In this document: positions 57,540 through 64,000 of the stretch, one piece after another
Layout: every line of letters begins with the position of its first letter
Numbering within the stretch: the first letter of the stretch is position 1
DNA from: Echinometra lucunter
Taxonomy: Eukaryota; Echinodermata; Echinoidea; Camarodonta; Echinometridae
NCBI GenBank assembly: GCA_029962745.1
Contig: CM057166.1
Coordinates: forward strand, 1,253,714 to 1,317,713
Reading direction: 5' to 3'
Length of the DNA: 64,000 bases
The notes under the pieces: model-generated
Told to the model about the DNA's origin: nothing
Databases searched by the model: none
The model's input: only the letters and a program-made list of their open reading frames with translations
Translations under genes and position numbers: made by a program

Positions 57540-57980
57540 TGAACCTTGCCTTCTCGTCTCTTCACTTCTTTTTTCCCCTTCCCTTCTTTTCTCTCTTTCC
57601 CTTGATCTCTCTTTCCCTCTCTTTTTCTTTTTCTATCTCTCAGAGCGTAAAGGTATATATTCATATAATTAAATGTAGTAAAAAATCAGCAAATTCATAA
57701 ACTAATAATTATGCATGAAGTGTTGAATCCGATAAATGTCCTTAAAATGCCCTCCAAATACATATGAAAAATACATTTCTCTCTTTCTCTCTCCCTCCCC
57801 CTCGTGTTTATATCTCTTCCTGATAGTGTTCATCTTTCCACTAGTCCCTGATATTATTTTACTTCTTTAAAGCTTGATAATTTTTCTTTCATTCTATCTA
57901 TCAACCATTGTCCTTCCTTCCTTCCTTCCTTCCCTGCCTGCCTGCCTTCCTCCCTTCTTTCCCATATTTTTCTCTTGTCT
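57540..57980. repeat. Pyrimidine-rich DNA with (CCTT)n
   Basis: CT-rich stretches at 57552-57650 and 57778-57800, and CCTTCCTTCCTTCCTTCC with CCTG units at about 57911-57950. Confidence 0.85.
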
Positions 57981-59195
57981 TTTTGGCCATTTATTATTTT
58001 CTTGACCTGTGTATCAAAGCAGATGACTGCTGGGTATGTATATATAAATAGCATTGGTGACCTGATCATATTACCTTTTAAGCAATGCATACTTTTAAAG
58101 ATCAACACAAAACAGCCAAGCACCAATGCCAATATTTTTACATACTTTCCTGTTATTCTTTTGTACTCTGTTATTTAAAATGCATTGAGACATGTGATTA
58201 TGCCTATGCATTGTGCACTATACAAAATATTTGATTAATATTATTATTTTCATTATTTGGTATACATGGGAACATCACAGATATTTTGAATTTTTTTTAA
58301 AACAACTACATCAATTTAGAGAATTTTCAAATTGATCATCACAACTTGACTTAATACTTTTCTTGAACATCAAGTCAAATAATGCACAGGAGAAAAAAAA
58401 AGTTATTTCAGTGAATAGCCCACTGCCATGATAATTTCTCCAGATATCATAAAGACAAATGTTACAATAATTGCTTTCCAAACAATATTTTTATGAGAAT
58501 ACCAATGAATAAATCTTATTAGCATGTTCATCAGATACAAGTGATTTTCATCTTGACTTCATTTCCATTAAATTCACCTACCTTGTCATGACTATTTTAT
58601 GATTTATTCAATCAATCAAAAAGAGAAAAAAACAAAGACTAAGAGATACTTCCTATGCTGAGGAGTTTACGTTCAACATTCCTTTCTGATAAATGTAAGG
58701 ATGAGAGGTGATGGAAAATGCAGAGGAAACAGACCAGAACTAACATAATTCCTTGTGCAATGGGACCATGACAAATTGAGAGAGAAAGGCGTGGCTAATG
58801 CCAGACAGGATTTCTGACAACTTAGCACTAAGCTTCAAGGTAACTGTAACAAGGCACACACTAATAAACAAAGATGGAGAACACTGTCGATACATTTGCC
58901 TGAAGAATTTCAAGGAAAAACATGCTATGATGAGTTCTGACCCTAAAGCATGAATAATCTCTTGCTACTTGGTTCAAAGTGATGTCCTGCTAATTTTTAT
59001 GCAATCTTTCGATTGCTGAAATGGCTGCAGGTGCATATAATATAAAACTACATGGCTTTTTACCATTTCACTTCTTTCTACAATTTTTCATGGATCTGTT
59101 AGTCATATATTCATGCATTTGCTAAAGGTAATATAATATATTGGGGAGGATTTGCTTTGCATTCATAGCTTCTACATAAGGATTAATTCCAAAAA

Positions 59196-59234
59196 TAGTT
59201 TTTTTTTTTTTTTTTTTTGGGGGGGGGGGGGGGG
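59196..59234. repeat. T run followed directly by a G run
   Basis: About 20 T then about 16 G on the plus strand. It could be a poly(A)-type retroelement tail or an assembly-prone homopolymer. Confidence 0.8.
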
Positions 59235-60274
59235 TAAAGTCTAAAAATCTCTGAAATGTTCACATTTACCGGCAGTCTGAAATATCTTAAACAAAGAATG
59301 GCCCTGGGCCTCTTATATAAGTTCCAGGTCCACGATAACACAATGTTGTAGACCAAGTTTTTGGCTAATTAAGTTTTTCGATTACCATTGTAATGGAATA
59401 TGTGTAGGTTTCTGGTTTGGAACTTGAAATATTGGGCAACAATTTTCAGGTTTTCATAACAGTCATAGAATTAAGCACCAAAAATTGCATTACAATGTAC
59501 ATGATCCAATGAAATGTTATCAAAGCTTGTAGAATCCTAAGATAATGCAAGCTTCTGCAATTTTTTCCCCAAGGAATCACATATTCTGTAAAGAGCAAAT
59601 CCTCAAAACTCTTGTTTATGGTAATGGTCAAAGCAAGTCGGTCAAGCATAGCTGCAATAAAGTGGCCCACAGCTGATGCCTCTTAATTGAGATCACATGA
59701 CTGGTACAAAATCGTCTTGACACCCATCCAGCTCTGACCTTGTCATCAGCGGAGTGATCTATCACTTTCATCAGCCAGCCCTCATCTGATAGTCACAGCC
59801 ATCCCATCCCCGTACTTCTTTCCTTCTAGCCTTTGAGTGGATGTCAGAGGTAACTGACATAAGGTGCATCCTCATCAGTTGGAGCTTGAGGAACAGCCCG
59901 TATTCTGGGATCTCGCGTATTAGCCCGAACTCCGCTGAAGCGTGCAGTCGTGCCCACAACAGCTCAAGTTAAAGCCCAATATTGGCACACAGTGCATGAT
60001 GGGATAGATAAGTCAGCTCCTGTTGGTCCAGCTCATGAGGAAGCGTCAATAATGGCCCACTATTTTGCAAATTAGGGGCTACTCTGCAAGAAAAGTCCAT
60101 GATTTGGGCTGCTAACTTTTCAAGGGAATTAGCAGGCTAATTCTGTCTTCGTCTGAGAATCAGCAAATTCATAAACTCTGATCAGGCTAATTTCATGGGA
60201 TCAGCAGTAGCGGGCCATTCCTCAAGCTCGAGCTGATGTGGACTCACCTACAGTCCAATATATAAGTCTTCGGA

Positions 60275-60530
60275 CTGCATGTCACAAGGTACAGGGCTGG
60301 AATCCCAGCTTGGCACTTATTTCCTTTGGCAAGAAATAATTCTGGTACTCTCCGCTTCAGGGATAAATGGGTACCTGATATGCTTGAGCGCTAGTTACTT
60401 TGGCGGCTCGGCTATGACCGGTGAAATAATTTATAAGCACCACGAGCGTCACAGCGTGATGGCTTTGAGCACCATGCAATTAGCCATTATTATCAATAAT
60501 GGTTGTACAGCAATTGCTTGGCAATAATTC
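60275..60530 (+). mobile_element. Degenerate tRNA-derived SINE
   Basis: A B-box-like GGGCTGGAATCCCAGC is followed by TTGGCACTTATTTCCTTTGG, then GATAAATGGGTACCTGATAT and a TTGAGCGC-type segment. The GGCACTTAT.TCCTTxxxCAAG block is shared with the SINE at 27391-27960. The 5' half of the tRNA head is unrecognisable. Confidence 0.5.
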
Positions 60531-62789
60531 TAATACTAGTCACATATTTTAATTCAACCTTTTTAGTCTGAGTGTGTTAAATTAAACCCTTGACCCAACA
60601 CTATTCCTTCATTTAATATAAACCTTGCACCCTACACCTAACAAAAGAACCAATCTGTGGGCCCCCAAAGTATGGTATGCAAATAAAAATAGCCTACAGT
60701 AAAATTAATATGTGTTAAATGTATTCAAGGCATTCAGCAGTGAAGGGAAAGTTAAATCAGAATAAAAGCACAAAATCAATAGTGCAGTTCCTAGTAAATT
60801 CCTGCTGTCTCTTTATCACCCATATCATCCTAAAATGAACAATCCAATACCCAATTCAAGTACACAAAATGGCCTTGCACTTTCTTAATGTTGTTTGAAC
60901 TACACGACTATTGGCAATCTGTAGATCATCAATTTGCCACAAAGACAAAATGCTGACATCATTTACCTATGTCAAAGAACTACTCCTGGGCTATCTCAAA
61001 GATCACTGATTACATCTCTAAGCTATCAACAGCCCTTGGCCTAATCTTAAAGGGATCATTCTCTTTGAATGATTCTGAATGCTATTTTATCACCTATATT
61101 TTATCAAATAAACATGTTCATTTCTTACATGAAGCAATATATGATACATAAAAGATATTTATCACTGCTCAAATGTATTTCTTAAAATAACAGCAACATG
61201 TTGTCATATGAGAAAATCTCCATCGATCATTATGGTTCTAAACATATGAAATGGAGTAACAGTACTTCAGTGATCAATGGCAGACAAAACACTTTCTCCA
61301 TTTATTTATTTTTTCTTGTCACTGAAAGATGCACTGGATCTATTATGCAGCAACAAACTCCTCTACAGTGATCCCTTTACAGAAACTTCTTTCTTTTCTT
61401 CTAAAATTCTCCCACACTTCAGAAAGAGAGCCAAGTCAAATCAACCGAATTTGCAATATCCTTTCGAAAATACCAAGCTCCATAAAATGCATCACTCCTT
61501 GCGTCTCATTGCAAAGTGTCGTATTACGAAAACATTCTCCTAGCAGGATGTCCCTTTCGAAGTGAAACTCGACAGCAAAATCAATGTGATGGACTAGGTC
61601 ACATTTAATTGATACTCGGTTAGAGTGATAGTGGTCTATGGTTGCCCCCTTTTGGCCTGGATTGTATGTCTGAGAGTACAGTCGATATGTCAGGCTTCTC
61701 TCATGGCAGACATTAGATGTTGTAATGAGATAGGAGTCATGAGAATTCATCCCCAAAGTGGAGCAGAAATTGTTTTCCAAGTAACATTAAAGTTTGTGGA
61801 GTGGTGAAGTTTTACTTTTAGAAATATGGCCTATACGCAATGAAATTAATAAATCTAAAAATCATCAGTGAATTCATAAAAGGCTCAATGTGAAGCAAAA
61901 TATATAAGCTAATACATAACGATGTAAAATAAGCATTTCTAATAAAGCTCTTAAGGTAATCCATCCATAACATGAGGTAATGTTGGAACAATGTCACAAA
62001 AAAATTAGCTGATTAAAATCTGAGATTTAGAACTTGTCTTATAGGTAATAAATTATATTGAAATATTAGAAGTTATATATCCTGATGAACAAATACTTTG
62101 CAAAAAAAATGACCATAAGAAATATTTATCAGAAAGATGGTTACTTCCAGCTTCCAGGAAGAAACATGTCCTACTCTATCATAATAAGATTTGCAATCAT
62201 TACAAAAAATTCACCTACAAATAAAATTACTCTGAAATATCCAATGCCATTAATTGCCCCCGATATTTAATTATACCTTGAATCATTCTGTTTAATTGTA
62301 GAAAAGGCTGGAATAAAACTAGAGGCGATAAATAACATCAAAATAATATTTCAGAGTTTGATGATTTATTAATATCTAGTTTAATGAGATCCTAAATCAT
62401 CATAAAATTCACCTACAGGTAATATTCACTACCTTGAAATATCACAAAGAGATTGATTATTCTAATAAATCCTTTCATTTACTGTTATGTATTGCAATAA
62501 GAGAGATACTGAGAGTTGGATATCATTAATAACTTCAAAATTATTCCAGAATAGAAATATATATTATAGATATCTGGGTTAATGGAATACGTAATCATAA
62601 AATATCCATAAGTCAAATGTAACATCAAAATATCAAAAGAGATTGATAATTTCTTTGATAATAATTGTTTTCCTGTTTAATAATGTAAATAGGGTGAATA
62701 CAAGCAAGGCTATGATCTGAAAGATGAAGACATTCAAATTCAAAATTTAGAAATAAAAGGTGAAATAGAATTATTCTGTCCTGTGCAAA

Positions 62790-63830
62790 AAGTACAACAT
62801 TGAGAAGAAAGGAAAGGGCAGGGGTGGGGATAAAAGGGGGTGAGAGGGGGATGAGAGGGGGATGAGAGGGGAAGGCAGAGGAAGATGGATGGAGGACTAA
62901 GAGGACTGGAGAAAGAGAGAGGGAAAGAATGAAAGGGGGGAGGAGACAGGCAAAATAGGATAGACAGGAGAGAGGAAGAGAGAGAGAATTAAGGAGGGAA
63001 GAGTTAAGACAGAGAAATAGAGGAAAAGAGAAGAAGGAGAGAAGGCAGAATAAGAGGGGCAAGATGAAAGAGAAGAGTGTCAAGAGAGACCTGGAATAAG
63101 ATGATGAAAGAGCTTGAAGATGGAGGTGAAGTGGTTAAGTGTGAATAGTCGGGAGAGGATAGGAAGTGAGGGAGGAAAAGGAATTTCACAAGATGAGAGA
63201 GAGGGAGAGATAGGAGAAAGGAGAGAGACAGAAGGCGAGAGAGAAGAGATAGGGAGGAGAGGAGAAGGAGGAGGAAAGAGATGAAGATGAGAGGAAAGAC
63301 CGGGGCACGGATGATGAGAGTGGATGTAGATGGAGGTAAAGTGGGTAAGTGTGAAAAGTAGTGAGAGGATAAGAAGAAAGAGAGGAAAGGGAATTTTACA
63401 AGATGAGAGAAGGGGAGAGAGGGAGATAGAGAGACAGAAGGTGAAAGAGAAAAATAAGAGAGGGAGGAGCAAAAAGATGAAGAGAAGAGACCTAAGCACC
63501 AATGAGAGGAGGGGAAGTAGGTAAGGGTTAAAGTAAGAGAGGAGAGAAGAGGAGAGGGGGGGGGGTAAAGAGAGTCACAGAGAGAAGAGGGATAGAGGAA
63601 GAGAGAATAGAGTGGAGGAGGAGACAGAAGAGAGCAAGGACAGAGATAGAGAGCATCAGAAGAGACCAGAGTGAGAGAGAGGATGTCGATGAAAGCAAAG
63701 CGGGTAAGCGTCACAAATAGAGGAGAGATAGAGGAGGAGAAGAGAGTGGAGAGGGAGGAGCATCAGATCAGACTAGAGACCAGAGTGAGAGAGAAGATGT
63801 CAATGAAAGCAAAGTGGTTAAGAGTGAAGT
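62790..63830. repeat. ~1-kb polypurine tandem block with ~200-bp higher-order units
   Basis: Almost uninterrupted G/A on the plus strand. A recurring unit core, GATG..GATG.AAG..AAG(C/T)GG(T/G)TAAG, appears near 63118, 63325, 63505, 63685 and 63797. Between cores GGAATTT(C/T)ACAAGATGAGAGA occurs twice (about 63180, 63390) and GA(C/G)CAGAGTGAGAGAGA(G/A)GATGTC twice (about 63665, 63779). The Arg/Glu- and Ser/Leu-rich frames are artefacts. Confidence 0.9.
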
Positions 63831-64000
63831 AGCTCTCTCTCTCTGTGCATGTCAATCTTATACAAAGGTCAAGTGCAACATAACACCCTCATCTCTTGAG
63901 AGACATAAAGACATTAACTCATTCACTCTTGTCATGAGTTAATGCCCTTCTGCCTATAGTAAAACACATGAGAATCTGTATTCACACACAGTCCTTCCTT

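Larger units (their letters stand above)
53146..64000. other. Upstream region with no confirmed gene
   Basis: Possibly PDE9A 5' introns or intergenic DNA. Contents are TTAA MITEs at 55232 and 56488, a CTAGTCAA-rich patch, a (GA)n array, CT-rich DNA with CCTT repeats, a LINE-like tail at about 58170-58245, a T/G homopolymer pair at 59196-59234, a degenerate SINE at 60275-60530 and a polypurine repeat block from about 62800. ORFs at 59446-59959 and 61436-61780 have no recognised homology. Confidence 0.4.

Noticed and set aside
61436..61780. 114-aa minus-strand ORF
   Set aside because: No recognisable domain, splice context or neighbouring exon. Left as unexplained rather than annotated.
62625..63714. 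236-aa and 152-aa Ser/Leu/Pro ORFs
   Set aside because: Artefacts of the polypurine tandem block.

Overview
The window looks like A+T-rich, intron-rich, repeat-dense DNA from a marine invertebrate. The repertoire of tRNA-derived SINEs, TTAA-inserting MITEs, hAT elements and CR1/L2-like LINE tails, plus long tri- and tetranucleotide arrays, would fit an echinoderm such as a sea urchin. That species guess is inference. There is no bacterial-style operon, rRNA or CRISPR.

The one gene that can be read with confidence is on the minus strand. It is a PDE9A-type high-affinity cGMP phosphodiesterase whose coding exons run from about 53.1 kb (5') down to 9368 (stop). Twelve exons between 34964 and 9368 join in phase and cover an N-terminal regulatory region, a coiled-coil linker, the complete HD-type catalytic domain and a low-complexity C-terminal tail. 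Two further upstream exons (46845-46950 and 53085-53145) have splice sites and phases that fit the chain but lack recognisable homology, so they are tentative. The initiator exon and promoter were not found and are probably upstream of, or unrecognised in, 53-64 kb. A second gene ends at the left edge: a plus-strand terminal exon at 406-459 with a poly(A) signal at 606-611.

Layout: 1-890 is the end of an unknown plus-strand gene. 890-8690 is intergenic repeat-rich DNA (45-bp minisatellite, Harbinger-type MITE, fold-back element, SINEs). 8690-9367 is the probable PDE9A 3'UTR. 9368-34964 is the main PDE9A exon series, with introns holding MITEs, a LINE fragment, a tRNA-Val-like SINE, decayed copies of one PDE9A exon, a double-CRE palindrome and large microsatellites. 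34965-53145 is a long upstream region with two hAT-type elements side by side, each framed by a perfect 8-bp target duplication. 53146-64000 contains MITEs, an unusual CTAGTCAA-rich patch, a degenerate SINE and about 1 kb of polypurine tandem repeat at the right edge.

PDE9A would hydrolyse cGMP to GMP in the cytosol. All metal-binding and purine-glutamine residues are present, but the residue matching human PDE9A Tyr424 is Phe here. No clearly new multi-gene system is visible. The most unusual items are the exon relics, the internally deleted hAT element carrying converging SAP-like and THAP-like gene starts, and the tentative N-terminal PDE9A exons.
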